The position numbers and the translations under genes were made by a program. 27,932 bases of DNA from a virus. The notes under the pieces were generated by a model. That model ran no database searches and was not told the origin of the DNA. It worked only from the letters and a program-made list of their open reading frames with translations. Shown piece after piece: positions 1 to 6,157 of this stretch. Positions within the stretch are counted from its first letter, which is position 1. Every line of letters starts with the position of its first letter. The stretch spans positions 1 to 27,932 of the IMG/VR virus record IMGVR_UViG_3300044730_001458, one strand, 5' to 3'.

Positions 1-24
1 ATTGTGGAAAAGGGGGGATGGGTT

Positions 25-44
25 GGTGGGCGGTGCCCACTACG
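25..44. repeat. GTGGGC-type palindromic repeat, copy 1
   Basis: GGTGGGCGGTGCCCAC followed by TACG. It is a shortened copy of the palindrome found intact at 1203-1224, 2193-2214 and 22405-22426. It overlaps the TAG stop of the HU-like gene (40-42). Confidence 0.75.
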
Positions 45-318
45 AGCCGCCGACTTGGGTTTTGAACTCTTTGCCGGGATGGAACCGGGGCACCAACTTG
101 GCGGGGATGACGAGCTCTTCTCCGGTGGCGGGGTTGCGGCCCATACGTTCCTTGGTCAGCTTCGCCTCGAAGGCACCGAAGCCCACCAGGGTGACTTTCT
201 CGCCGTTGGCTACGGTGGATTGAATCACCTCAATCAGGCCATCCAGGGCACGGGCCACGTCCTTCTGGGAGAGGTCGGTGACGGCGGCGGTGCGTTGAAT
301 CAACTCAGCTTTGTTCAT
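40..318 (-). CDS. HU/IHF-family DNA-binding protein
   Basis: This 92-residue protein is a full-length HU/IHF homologue, a small dimeric DNA-bending protein. The start is the ATG at 318 because the canonical N-terminus MNKAELI begins there. Visible family features are the helical N-terminal half (AELIQRTAAVTDLSQKDV), the core GEKVTLVGFGAFEAK, and the DNA-intercalating arm with GRNPATGEELVIPA, where the family's RNP motif is intact. It is the leftmost gene of the late block, downstream of two small membrane proteins. Mu transposition uses host HU and IHF, so a phage copy could support the transpososome or condense DNA. Its late-operon position points to packaging or late DNA structure rather than early transposition. 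The family is near certain; the role is inference. Confidence 0.95.
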   Translation of the reverse strand: MNKAELIQRTAAVTDLSQKDVARALDGLIEVIQSTVANGEKVTLVGFGAFEAKLTKERMGRNPATGEELVIPAKLVPRFHPGKEFKTQVGGS

Positions 319-366
319 GGGGTTCTTGGGGTAGCTGGGCAAATGCGACGGGCATGTCGCTTTTGG

Positions 367-582
367 CTAGGCGGGGAAGTCGTCGTCCTCGGCGGGTTCT
401 ACAAATCCCCGGCTGCCACCGCCTTGGCGACGGCCAGGGAATTGGTCTCGGTCGCCCTTCCTCACCACGGGGCCGCTCTCGTCTCGGCGAGGGCTTTGCA
501 TGGCGGAGAACATCATGCCCATGGCTGCGCTCATGGTGGCGATGGAGATGATGAGGATGGCAACGGTCAGTAGGTCGGTCAT
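367..582 (-). CDS. Small single-pass membrane protein
   Basis: A 71-residue protein with one N-terminal hydrophobic segment at about residues 4-27 (LLTVAILIISIATMSAAMGM), followed by a charged, glycine- and arginine-rich tail ending in an acidic EDDDFPA. Its ATG overlaps the stop of the upstream small gene (579-734) as ATGA, so it is translationally coupled. The tail contains DRDQFP, also present in the upstream neighbour; the matching DNA is an identical 18-bp stretch (437-454 and 607-624). The two proteins look like diverged tandem duplicates. Function is unknown. Small membrane proteins in phages can be holins, spanin parts or virion membrane proteins, and nothing here decides among these. 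Confidence 0.6.
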   Translation of the reverse strand: MTDLLTVAILIISIATMSAAMGMMFSAMQSPRRDESGPVVRKGDRDQFPGRRQGGGSRGFVEPAEDDDFPA

Positions 583-734
583 CGGTGAAAGGTGGGTAGG
601 CCCACGGGGAATTGGTCTCGGTCGGGGGGCGGGGTTGGGTCGGCCCTAGCGGCTAGCACCACCCAAAAGAAGAAGGTCACGCTGACCAGCACCAGGGCCA
701 GGGCAAACAGGTCGGCTTGGCGGAGGGGTGTCAC
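579..734 (-). CDS. Small single-pass membrane protein (51 aa)
   Basis: A short gene starting at GTG (734), preceded by GGAGG at good spacing (cacGGAGGtacgcccGTG). Its GTG overlaps the TGA of the upstream helix-hairpin-helix gene as GTGA, and its own TGA overlaps the next ATG as ATGA, so coupling supports it on both sides. The protein has one membrane segment at about residues 8-29 (DLFALALVLVSVTFFFWVVL) followed by a proline-rich, charged tail containing DRDQFP. That motif recurs in the downstream small membrane protein. Function is unknown. Confidence that it is a gene is good, from the ribosome binding site and the two coupled overlaps. Confidence 0.7.
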   Translation of the reverse strand: MTPLRQADLFALALVLVSVTFFFWVVLAARADPTPPPDRDQFPVGLPTFHR

Positions 735-1174
735 GGGCGTACCTCCGTGTGATGGATCACCTGCACCAGGGGGGCCACCTCGGCCCAGCGGGTGTCACTC
801 ATCCCCGCTACATGCTGGGCATCCTTGAGATTGGCCAAGGGGCGGGCGGCAATCAGCTTGGCGGCGGTGACTTCCCCAATCCGAGGCAGGGCAGTTAGCT
901 CCTCCAGGGTGGCGGAATTAAGATCCACCAAAAACGACACAGTGTCGTTTTTGGCCTCACCCCCCTTCCCAAGGGGGGCAGGGGGGATCTCCGGCTCCGG
1001 CACCCCCTCGCCCTCCTGGGAGAGGGGGCTAGGGGGTGAGGGCGGCTCGGCCTCCACATAACCCACCGCCAACAGCGCCGCCGCATCCTCCTCCCCCAGC
1101 GCCACGGTTTCCCCCGCCTGGTAATCGCGGGAGCCATCGCTGATGGTGGTGAGGGCACGGTAGAAATGCAGCAT
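731..1174 (-). CDS. Phage head-region protein with C-terminal helix-hairpin-helix domain
   Basis: The 147-residue protein has two parts joined by repeat-derived sequence. Residues 1-42 (ending DAAALLAVGYVE) resemble short phage proteins encoded next to capsid genes that carry an 'xGxxVxLxxxDAxxLLAxGxV' pattern. Residues about 87-140 look like a helix-hairpin-helix fold: DLNSATLEELTALPRIGE then VTAAKLIAARP, as in ComEA-like DNA-binding domains. The linker is built of three consecutive repeats read in frame: PPSPPSPLSQEGEG, PEIPPAPLGKGGEA and KNDTVSFL. It lies directly downstream of the major capsid gene, where Mu places its head-completion proteins. A head-tail or head-completion role is inference. 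The start ATG at 1174 has no strong ribosome binding site. Confidence 0.75.
   Translation of the reverse strand: MLHFYRALTTISDGSRDYQAGETVALGEEDAAALLAVGYVEAEPPSPPSPLSQEGEGVPEPEIPPAPLGKGGEAKNDTVSFLVDLNSATLEELTALPRIGEVTAAKLIAARPLANLKDAQHVAGMSDTRWAEVAPLVQVIHHTEVRP
928..954. repeat. Perfect 27-bp palindrome encoding NDTVSF, copy 1
   Basis: Two 13-bp arms (CCAAAAACGACAC and its complement) around one central A. Read on the minus strand it encodes KNDTVSFL in the linker of the HhH protein. The second copy is at 18039-18063. Confidence 0.9.
955..992 (-). repeat. Type-A GC-rich repeat, copy 1
   Basis: CCCCCCTTCCCAAGGGGGG followed by CAGGGGGGATCTCC. It encodes EIPPAPLGKGGEA in frame on the minus strand and abuts the NDTVSF palindrome. 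Confidence 0.85.
1003..1042 (-). repeat. Type-B GC-rich palindromic repeat, copy 1
   Basis: Arms around CTCCTGGGAG followed by AGGGGGCTAGGGGGTGAG. It lies inside the HhH gene and encodes PPSPPSPLSQEGEG. Confidence 0.9.
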
Positions 1175-1202
1175 GGTTCAGGGTGGGGTTAGGGGCTGGG
1201 GT

Positions 1203-1224
1203 GGTGGGCGGTGCCCACCCTACG
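1203..1224. repeat. GTGGGC-type palindromic repeat, copy 2
   Basis: GGTGGGCGGTGCCCACC followed by CTACG, directly after the stop of the major capsid gene. It is inverted relative to the copy at 2193-2214 on the other side of that gene. Confidence 0.85.
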
Positions 1225-1225
1225 A

Positions 1226-2164
1226 TTAGGCGACGGCGTTCTCAATGAAGTAGCCCAGGTCAGGCGCGGAGATGATCTCCTTGAGGCTCCAACCCACGCG
1301 GGTGATCTGGCCGCCGCGCATCCCGATGTGGGGGTCGGGGATGGTGCCCGCGATGCGAGACCCGAACTGGCCCGTGAACCCAAAGGTGGTGCCCCGCTGT
1401 GGGCCTGCCAGGGTATCGCGGTACAGCAGGGCAATGTGCTTGCCCCACACCCGCGCATAGGTGGCGGCTTGGCCACGGGCGGCGGTGTTCAGCCAGCCTT
1501 GGCCCACGTAGATTTGTTCGATCTCCAGCAGCTCAGCCACCTGCTCACGGGTCACGGTGCCCGCCGCTCCGGTGCCTGCCCCAGTGCCCTTGATGGCCTC
1601 AATCATCTTGGGATGCTGGCGAAGGACGCGCCACGCATCCTGGCCGATGACCATGATGTTGGGGCGCATCAGGGGGATGTCGAGGCGTAGCAGCAGGTCG
1701 CTCAGGGGGTTGCTGTCGGCGTGGCTGTATTGGGCGGTGGAGGTGTGCGCCACCTTGTTACCGCTGGGGTAGGTGCCCGCCGCAAACACCAGGTTGGCCA
1801 CCCGGATCTCATGTCGCAGCGTTAGCAGGTTAGACAGGAACTCGGTACTCTTGCCCACCACGTCATAGCCGGGGATGTTGTTGGCCTCCAGGTCGTCCTG
1901 GGGGATGGGGTCATCGTAGGCGTAGTCCTCGGTGCTGTCGGTCACTTCCGTCCCGGTGAAGCTGAGCTGGTTAGGACGGCTCTTGCGGCCCACCTTGTCA
2001 TCGGGCGCGGTGAATCCTTCTTCCTTGGTGTGCTTGATGTAGGTGAACTTTTTGGAGACCGGGGTGATGGGTAGCACCTCCGCCCCAATCAGCACCGGGT
2101 TGCGGTGGGCAATCGCCACCGCCGTGTATTCGTTGTTAGTCGGAAACGGGTAGTTCGCAGTCAT
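1226..2164 (-). CDS. Major capsid protein (Mu gpT-type position)
   Basis: A 312-residue protein in the place of the Mu-like major head subunit: after the protease/scaffold and decoration-type genes. The sequence matches the pattern of HK97-fold capsid proteins of Mu-like phages. It has an N-terminal LIGAEVLPITPVSKKFTYIK segment, then acidic DSTEDYAYDDPIPQDDLEANN, a helical region SNLLTLRHEIRVANLVF, a segment LMRPNIMVIGQDAWRVLRQHP, and C-terminal LLYRDTLAGPQRGTTFGFTGQF and IKEII-like strands. Length is typical of the family. Start at ATG 2164 (MTANYPFPTNNEYTA). It is bracketed by inverted copies of the GTGGGC palindrome. The call rests on pattern and position; fold confirmation would need profile comparison. 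Confidence 0.85.
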   Translation of the reverse strand: MTANYPFPTNNEYTAVAIAHRNPVLIGAEVLPITPVSKKFTYIKHTKEEGFTAPDDKVGRKSRPNQLSFTGTEVTDSTEDYAYDDPIPQDDLEANNIPGYDVVGKSTEFLSNLLTLRHEIRVANLVFAAGTYPSGNKVAHTSTAQYSHADSNPLSDLLLRLDIPLMRPNIMVIGQDAWRVLRQHPKMIEAIKGTGAGTGAAGTVTREQVAELLEIEQIYVGQGWLNTAARGQAATYARVWGKHIALLYRDTLAGPQRGTTFGFTGQFGSRIAGTIPDPHIGMRGGQITRVGWSLKEIISAPDLGYFIENAVA

Positions 2165-2192
2165 GGCGTTCAGGGGTTAAGGGTGGGTCAGG

Positions 2193-2214
2193 CGTAGGGT
2201 GGGCACCGCCCACC
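2193..2214. repeat. GTGGGC-type palindromic repeat, copy 3
   Basis: CGTAG then GGTGGGCACCGCCCACC, in the gap between the decoration-protein gene and the capsid gene. Opposite orientation to copy 2. Confidence 0.85.
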
Positions 2215-2225
2215 ATCAATCAGGG

Positions 2226-2603
2226 CTAGGCACCTTGCACAGAGCCAGGGCCAATCAGCACCGCGCCAATGTCGCCGGATACCCCAGCAACCAGGGCTGT
2301 GCCAACGATGCGGTTGTTCACGCCAGCGGCAGGCGCAGCGGCCACAGCATAGCCACTGCCATTAGCCGTCACCAAGTCACCCGCGCTCACGTTGCCGCCG
2401 TAGATCACCTCGGCGATGCCAGAGACAAACACATCCACCCGGTCGCCACTGGCAGCGGCCACCTCACTAGAGATGCCAATCAGCTTGTCTGTGGCAGCGG
2501 CTCCGGCCACCACCTCGCCAGCGGTGCTGTGGGGTTTCACAATGATCCGGGCAGGGATGGCCCCGCCAGCATTAAACGCTTTTACCAGTCCGTCAGTACG
2601 CAT
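2226..2603 (-). CDS. Capsid decoration/DUF2190-like protein
   Basis: A 125-residue protein rich in Ala, Gly and Val with a beta-rich pattern (GDRVDVFVSGIAEVIYGGNVSAGDLVT). This resembles DUF2190 and related head-decoration proteins, which sit between the protease/scaffold and major capsid genes in many tailed phages. N-terminus MRTDGLVKAFNAGGAIPARIIVKPHS; a mid segment AAATDKLIGISSEV is typical of such small capsid proteins. It would act on the outside of the capsid shell as a stabiliser. No cysteine or catalytic motif is visible. Position in the operon strengthens the call, but similarity is low-complexity and seen only by eye. Confidence 0.7.
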   Translation of the reverse strand: MRTDGLVKAFNAGGAIPARIIVKPHSTAGEVVAGAAATDKLIGISSEVAAASGDRVDVFVSGIAEVIYGGNVSAGDLVTANGSGYAVAAAPAAGVNNRIVGTALVAGVSGDIGAVLIGPGSVQGA

Positions 2604-2645
2604 AGGGAATCAGGGGTTAGAGGTCAGGGGTCAGGTCTTCTCCTG

Positions 2646-2686
2646 TCCCCCCTCTCCTAGGAAGGAGAGGGGGCTAGGGGGTGAGG
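2646..2686 (-). repeat. Type-B repeat, copy 2 (intergenic)
   Basis: Intact palindromic core CTCCTAGGAAGGAG followed by AGGGGGCTAGGGGGTGAG. It occupies the gap between the decoration and protease/scaffold genes. Confidence 0.88.
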
Positions 2687-2710
2687 TTCCAAGGCCAGGG
2701 GTGAGGGCCG

Positions 2711-3676
2711 TTATTTTTTGGCGACCTTGGCTACCGCTTCGGCGGCTCCGATGGTGATGCCCTTGGCGGCTTGCTCAGCCTGGTAGGTGCGGGCCGCTTC
2801 GGCTAGGGCGATGGGGTTCTCGGCAAAGTCCACGGTGTCGCTGGGCTTGGCTACCTCACCAAATTCCACCAGCTTTGGAAGGCCGTTTAACAGCCCCTTA
2901 AACCGCTCTAAAGGGGTCTCGCCTTCGGCAAATTCCACCTCGGTCGGGTGGCCAGGGTCGAGGTGGCAGAGGAGCGAAACCACGGTGTCCTTCTGACTGG
3001 GGTGCAGTTTCTCCTTCAGGCTCTCGGCAAAGGCAACGTGCTCGGCCTTGGTTAGCTCCGCTTCCTTGGCGGCTAGCTTGGCCTCGCGTTCAGCCAGGGC
3101 CGCTTCACGGGCAGCAATCTCTTCAGCAGTGGGCATAGGGTCTACCTGGGTAGGGGTGTCGTCAGGGTCAAACTCTTGTCCCCCCTCTCCTTCCTGGGCT
3201 AGGGGGCTAGGGGGTGAGGGCGGCTCGGCAGTGGGGGCATCCTCAGCAAAGGCCACCTCCACCACGTCGCTCTCTTCTTCGGCAAAGCTCACATCGGCCA
3301 GCCCCTTAATCGCCGGAGGCTGAGCACCCAACAGCCCAACGTCCCTGAGGTAGTAAACGCCAGGGACAGGGTTGCGGGGAGAGGTGGGGGTATAAAATCG
3401 GGCGCTGCGTTTCTTGAAGGGGCCACTCACCAACTCGGCAAATTCGGCCACGGTGTTATGGGCGGTGGCCACCAAGCCCCCCTCGCCAAACTCCAACGCC
3501 TGCACCCAGCCATAGGCCGGGGCGGTGTCTTTGGGATGGCCAATGACCACAGGCGCTTCGTGCTTGGCAGGGTCGTAGGCGGCGGCACTGGCCACCAGGT
3601 CGGCCTCCGAAAACACAACCGAGGTGCCGTTCTGGTCGGTAAAGCTGCCCGGTCGGGCAAGGGGCAAACGGGGCAT
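2711..3676 (-). CDS. Mu-like head maturation protease with C-terminal scaffold (gp32/I-type)
   Basis: A 321-residue protein starting at ATG 3676 (MPRLPLARPGSFTDQNG). The N-terminal half matches the Mu protease I/gp32 pattern: PGSFTDQNGTSVVFSEADL, AYDPAKHEAPVVIGHPKDTAPAYG, then FKKRSARFYTP and LLGAQPPAIKGL. The C-terminal half is scaffold-like: a charged heptad region (AAREAALAEREAKLAAKE) with helical tail. Between the two lies an in-frame type-B repeat (PPSPPSPLAQEGEGG, around residues 153-166). Two QKDTVVSL/PSDTVDF segments further down vaguely resemble decayed NDTVSF palindromes. It should cleave head scaffold during capsid maturation. It is separated from the gpG-like gene by a 2.8-kb cassette, unlike Mu, where I follows G closely. 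Confidence 0.85.
   Translation of the reverse strand: MPRLPLARPGSFTDQNGTSVVFSEADLVASAAAYDPAKHEAPVVIGHPKDTAPAYGWVQALEFGEGGLVATAHNTVAEFAELVSGPFKKRSARFYTPTSPRNPVPGVYYLRDVGLLGAQPPAIKGLADVSFAEEESDVVEVAFAEDAPTAEPPSPPSPLAQEGEGGQEFDPDDTPTQVDPMPTAEEIAAREAALAEREAKLAAKEAELTKAEHVAFAESLKEKLHPSQKDTVVSLLCHLDPGHPTEVEFAEGETPLERFKGLLNGLPKLVEFGEVAKPSDTVDFAENPIALAEAARTYQAEQAAKGITIGAAEAVAKVAKK
3179..3220 (-). repeat. Type-B repeat, copy 3, with altered core
   Basis: Lies between protease and scaffold halves. The central arm is changed to TTCCTGGGCTAGGGGGCTAG, so the hairpin is weakened but the reading frame is kept. Confidence 0.8.
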
Positions 3677-3810
3677 AGGGCGCACAGAAAAACCACTGCG
3701 CCCAGTATCGCCACCCGGCCCGCCCATGGGCAGGCGGCAGCCCTGCCACCTGCCCAATGCCCCAACCCCGCCCCACAATGGAGGCTGACCCCAAGGAGCC
3801 ACCCCGGCCC

Positions 3811-4143
3811 ATGAGCATCAAATCTAGCCCCGACCGCATTCTCGATATTCTGGAAGCCCGGTTCCAGCCCAGCACCGTCAGCCGCACGGCAGTGAATGCC
3901 AGCGCCAGCAGCGTGGCCCTCGTTGCCGCTAATGCTGGCCGGGTGGGCCTCGCGATTTTTAATAATGGCAGCACCGATCTGCATCTGGCCTATGGAACCA
4001 CGGCGGCTACCACGACGAGCTTTTCGGTGCGGGTTTCCCCTGGTGGATTCTATGAGGCTCCGGTGGGCTGGGCGGTGCTGGCGGTGCAAGGGATTTGGTC
4101 GGGTTCGCCCACGGGGACGGCTCAAATCACGGAGGTGCTGTAA
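3811..4143 (+). CDS. Putative virion surface/tail-fibre associated protein
   Basis: A 110-residue rightward gene, opposite to the late operon. Beta-rich pattern SRTAVNASASSVALVAANAGRVGL then AIFNNGSTDLHLAYGTTA, with C-terminal SFSVRVSPGGFYEAP and GIWSGSPTGTAQITEV. This is the arrangement seen in small phage proteins near tail fibres and other virion surface genes. The start chosen is ATG 3811 (MSIKSS); AAGGAG lies about 13 bases upstream, which is long, and an alternative ATG at 3778 is possible. The stop overlaps the start of the next gene as TAATG. Exact function is unknown; a virion surface role is inferred from sequence style and neighbours. Confidence 0.65.
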   Translation: MSIKSSPDRILDILEARFQPSTVSRTAVNASASSVALVAANAGRVGLAIFNNGSTDLHLAYGTTAATTTSFSVRVSPGGFYEAPVGWAVLAVQGIWSGSPTGTAQITEVL

Positions 4144-4679
4144 TGCCTTTGTTTCTGCCTAGACCTACCCTCGCTGATCTTGGTGGGCAATCCCTAGACA
4201 GCGACTTGACAGCCATTGCCGCCCTCGCAACCACAGCCTATGGCCGAGGGCTGTTGACATTGGCAGACTCTAGCGGGCTGACGATTCAATCAGGAACCTG
4301 GACTCCGGCTTACTCACTGTCGATCAGCGGCACCGTGACCCCTAGCACAGCAACAGGGTTCTGGTGGCGGATAGGCCGATTGGCCTACGCTACCGGGGTA
4401 TTAATATCTAGCGGAGTTTCTAGCCCATCTGGGACCGTTCGGATCACGCTTCCCTTCCCAGTTACCAGTAATAAAAATTTTTCCCTGGCTATCGGGCAGC
4501 TGTCAGGCTGGGGGGACTCTGTCAGCAATCTCTCTGGATATATCTCAACTTCAAGTTTGATCATTTTAGTGAAGCAAGCCCCATCATCAGCGGTAACAAC
4601 TACGGTAAATAGCAACGACCTAGCTACAGGGAGTAGTGGCAATGTTATTAGATTTTCCGTTTTATACGAGGTAGATTAG
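4143..4679 (+). CDS. Tail fibre protein (short)
   Basis: A 178-residue protein with two phage tail-fibre signatures. Near the N-terminus, SLDSDLTAIAALATTAYGRG plus LLTLADS is the hinge phrase found at the start of many fibre distal modules. After it, SGTWTPAYSLSISGTVTPS and WWRIGRLAYATGVLISSG leading to VRITLPFPVTSNKNF match the 'G.WTP...W.R.G....G......LPF' receptor-binding domain pattern. The second half of the gene (about 4380-4680) is clearly more AT-rich than the surroundings, consistent with exchange of the receptor-binding part. It is translationally coupled to the gene before and followed two bases later by a likely assembly gene. It is short for a whole fibre, so another fibre gene may lie outside the window. 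Confidence 0.8.
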   Translation: MPLFLPRPTLADLGGQSLDSDLTAIAALATTAYGRGLLTLADSSGLTIQSGTWTPAYSLSISGTVTPSTATGFWWRIGRLAYATGVLISSGVSSPSGTVRITLPFPVTSNKNFSLAIGQLSGWGDSVSNLSGYISTSSLIILVKQAPSSAVTTTVNSNDLATGSSGNVIRFSVLYEVD

Positions 4680-4681
4680 CC

Positions 4682-5203
4682 ATGACCACTATTCACAATG
4701 GCGTAATTTTCCACCGATCCGAAAACAATCACATTCGGTCTTTCTATCCGCACCAGCCCTTGCCCAATGACGCGCCTACAGAGGTGCAGATAGCGGCGGC
4801 AGAACTATGGACGCCTGAGTTTGTGGCAGAGTGGGTCGCTCAGCAAAACCCAGCGCCCACGCTGGAGGAAGCTATAGGGGCCAAGGTAGCCGAAATCAAA
4901 TCCCACTACTCCCGCCTGTCAGAATCCTTTGAATACCAGGGCCATATTTATCAATCTGACAAGGCTGCTGTCGCTGACCTAACGGCGTCTTTGTTGGTGG
5001 CTCAGACGGGCCTTCTGCCTGTTCCTTCCCCCTGGCGCACGATGGATAACGAGATGGTGCCCTTTACCAGTGCTGAGTTTGTGGCTTTCGCCACTGCGGT
5101 GTTTCAGCACAAGGAAGGGTTGTTCACTGAGATGGTCGGCCATGTCGATGCTGTCCGTGCTCTGGCGACGGTTGAGGCGGTGCAAGCCTACTCATTCGGG
5201 TAG
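4682..5203 (+). CDS. DUF4376-like tail fibre assembly/tail protein
   Basis: A 173-residue protein located just downstream of the fibre gene. Residues about 60-130 resemble DUF4376: AKVAEIKSHYSRLSESFEYQ, then GHIYQSDKAAVADLTASLL, then PSPWRTMDNEMVPFTSAEF. This family is found at the ends of phage tail fibre operons and in fibre-assembly proteins. The N-terminus (MTTIHNGVIFHRSENNHIRS) would correspond to the variable part. The gene ends inside a perfect hairpin (5182-5209) whose right arm starts at the stop codon. Function in fibre folding or attachment is inferred from family and position. Confidence 0.78.
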   Translation: MTTIHNGVIFHRSENNHIRSFYPHQPLPNDAPTEVQIAAAELWTPEFVAEWVAQQNPAPTLEEAIGAKVAEIKSHYSRLSESFEYQGHIYQSDKAAVADLTASLLVAQTGLLPVPSPWRTMDNEMVPFTSAEFVAFATAVFQHKEGLFTEMVGHVDAVRALATVEAVQAYSFG

Positions 5204-5209
5204 GCTTGC
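5182..5209. terminator. Hairpin at convergent gene ends
   Basis: Perfect inverted repeat: GCAAGCCTAC, loop TCATTCGG, GTAGGCTTGC. It spans the stop codon of the rightward fibre-assembly gene and sits 13 bases from the end of the leftward gene at 5222. There is no T-tract on either side, so intrinsic termination is uncertain; it could act in both directions or protect the 3' end. Confidence 0.5.
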
Positions 5210-5221
5210 CTTCGCCAGGGG

Positions 5222-5707
5222 CTAGGCCGCTAGGGCCATCAGCACCTCCCGGTCGGTGGGTAGGGCGGCTAGCAGTTGCGCCTTGCGGGCGGCGCGGGCA
5301 CCGGGCACCTTGGCTTGCTGGCCCAGGGTGCGCAGTTGGGGCACCGTCAGCCCTGCGTAGGTGCAGGTGATGGTGGCGGGGTAGTGGGGGTTGGCCTCAG
5401 TGCCAAAGGGGTCTGCGGGTTCGGCAGCGGGAGCCTCAGCGATGGGCCGCTCCAGGCAGGTCTCCACCTGGCCATCCACCCAGGACTGAATGATGATCCG
5501 GGCGGTTTGCCCCAGGGCGAAGGCGACGACGGCCCCGACGTACAACGACCAGACGGCCACCTTGACCGCTTGCACGGTACGAGGATGGGTGACCAGGGCG
5601 TGGATGCGCCAGCAGTCGCGGCGGGCCTTGCGATAGCAGATGGCAGCGGTGTCGGCGGCGCTGTGGGCGGTGATGGTCAGGAGGTTGAAATAGGAAGAAG
5701 ACTGCAT
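5222..5707 (-). CDS. Membrane protein with C-terminal SAP/Rho-N-like motif
   Basis: A 161-residue protein. Residues about 49-76 (VAVWSLYVGAVVAFALGQTA) form one membrane segment, preceded by a basic, aromatic N-terminal region. The C-terminal ~45 residues read LTVPQLRTLGQQAKVPGARA then RKAQLLAALPTDREVLMALA. This is the 'LT..qLR.lak...v.g....kkaeLl..L' helix-loop-helix pattern of SAP/Rho-N-type nucleic-acid-binding domains. The same type of ending occurs in the nearby protein at 6114-6410. Two cysteines flank the middle region. Function is unknown. It is divergent from the gene at 5876 and part of the cassette interrupting the head operon. The membrane plus SAP-like combination is unusual. Confidence 0.65.
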   Translation of the reverse strand: MQSSSYFNLLTITAHSAADTAAICYRKARRDCWRIHALVTHPRTVQAVKVAVWSLYVGAVVAFALGQTARIIIQSWVDGQVETCLERPIAEAPAAEPADPFGTEANPHYPATITCTYAGLTVPQLRTLGQQAKVPGARAARKAQLLAALPTDREVLMALAA

Positions 5708-5842
5708 GGTGGTGTCCCGTGTAGAGGTTGGGGTTTGTTTTGTCCTGGCCGCTGCTCTTCCGGCCCGTCACCCGATTTGGTATCCCGCTGGGGTGCGGCT
5801 CTGTGGTGTGGGGCGGTGTGGTGTGTGCCCCGTTGATATAGT

Positions 5843-5848
5843 TATAAT
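5843..5848 (+). promoter_or_regulatory. Candidate -10 box upstream of the 5876 gene
   Basis: A perfect TATAAT in the AT-rich pocket of the otherwise GC-rich divergent gap 5708-5875. No good -35 is visible at 16-18 bases upstream, so it may depend on an activator or serve the divergent gene. Confidence 0.4.
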
Positions 5849-5875
5849 TCCTTTGTAGGGAGTAAGTCAACCCCC

Positions 5876-6157
5876 ATGTACAAAAAAAGTTTAGAGGCCG
5901 TCCAGGCCACCGCCGCAGAACTCCCCAGCGCCCCGGTGGTGGTGCTGTCTGGGGTCATCCTCACGGCTCGGCATTGCTACGATGTGCTGGCCGCTGCCAG
6001 GGGGCCGATGGTGGCCCAGGCGGTGGCCGACCAGGTGAGCCACCGCACCGGGCGATTGATTGGCGCGGAAACCGTGCGGCAAATCCTCCGGGCCTTGCAG
6101 GCGGGTGGTCTGCCTATCGAGTCGCTGAATCGGAAGGGCTACCAACTGAAGCGCTAG
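5876..6157 (+). CDS. Small winged-helix-like DNA-binding protein
   Basis: A 93-residue rightward gene starting at ATG 5876 (MYKKSLEAVQATAAELPSAP). The second half reads QVSHRTGRLIGAETVRQILR then ALQAGGLPIESLNRKGYQL. This is a helix-turn-helix recognition pattern ending in a GYxL wing, as in small winged-helix regulators. It is convergent with the gene at 6114-6410, and the two coding regions overlap by 44 bases. AGGGAG lies upstream at long spacing. It has its own TATAAT box. A plausible role is local control of the fibre/SAP cassette, but this is inference from position only. Confidence 0.62.
   Translation: MYKKSLEAVQATAAELPSAPVVVLSGVILTARHCYDVLAAARGPMVAQAVADQVSHRTGRLIGAETVRQILRALQAGGLPIESLNRKGYQLKR

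Noticed and set aside
4-573. Long plus-strand open frame over the HU region
   Set aside because: It is a shadow of the HU gene and its neighbour in this GC-rich DNA; His/Gly-rich composition with no family pattern.
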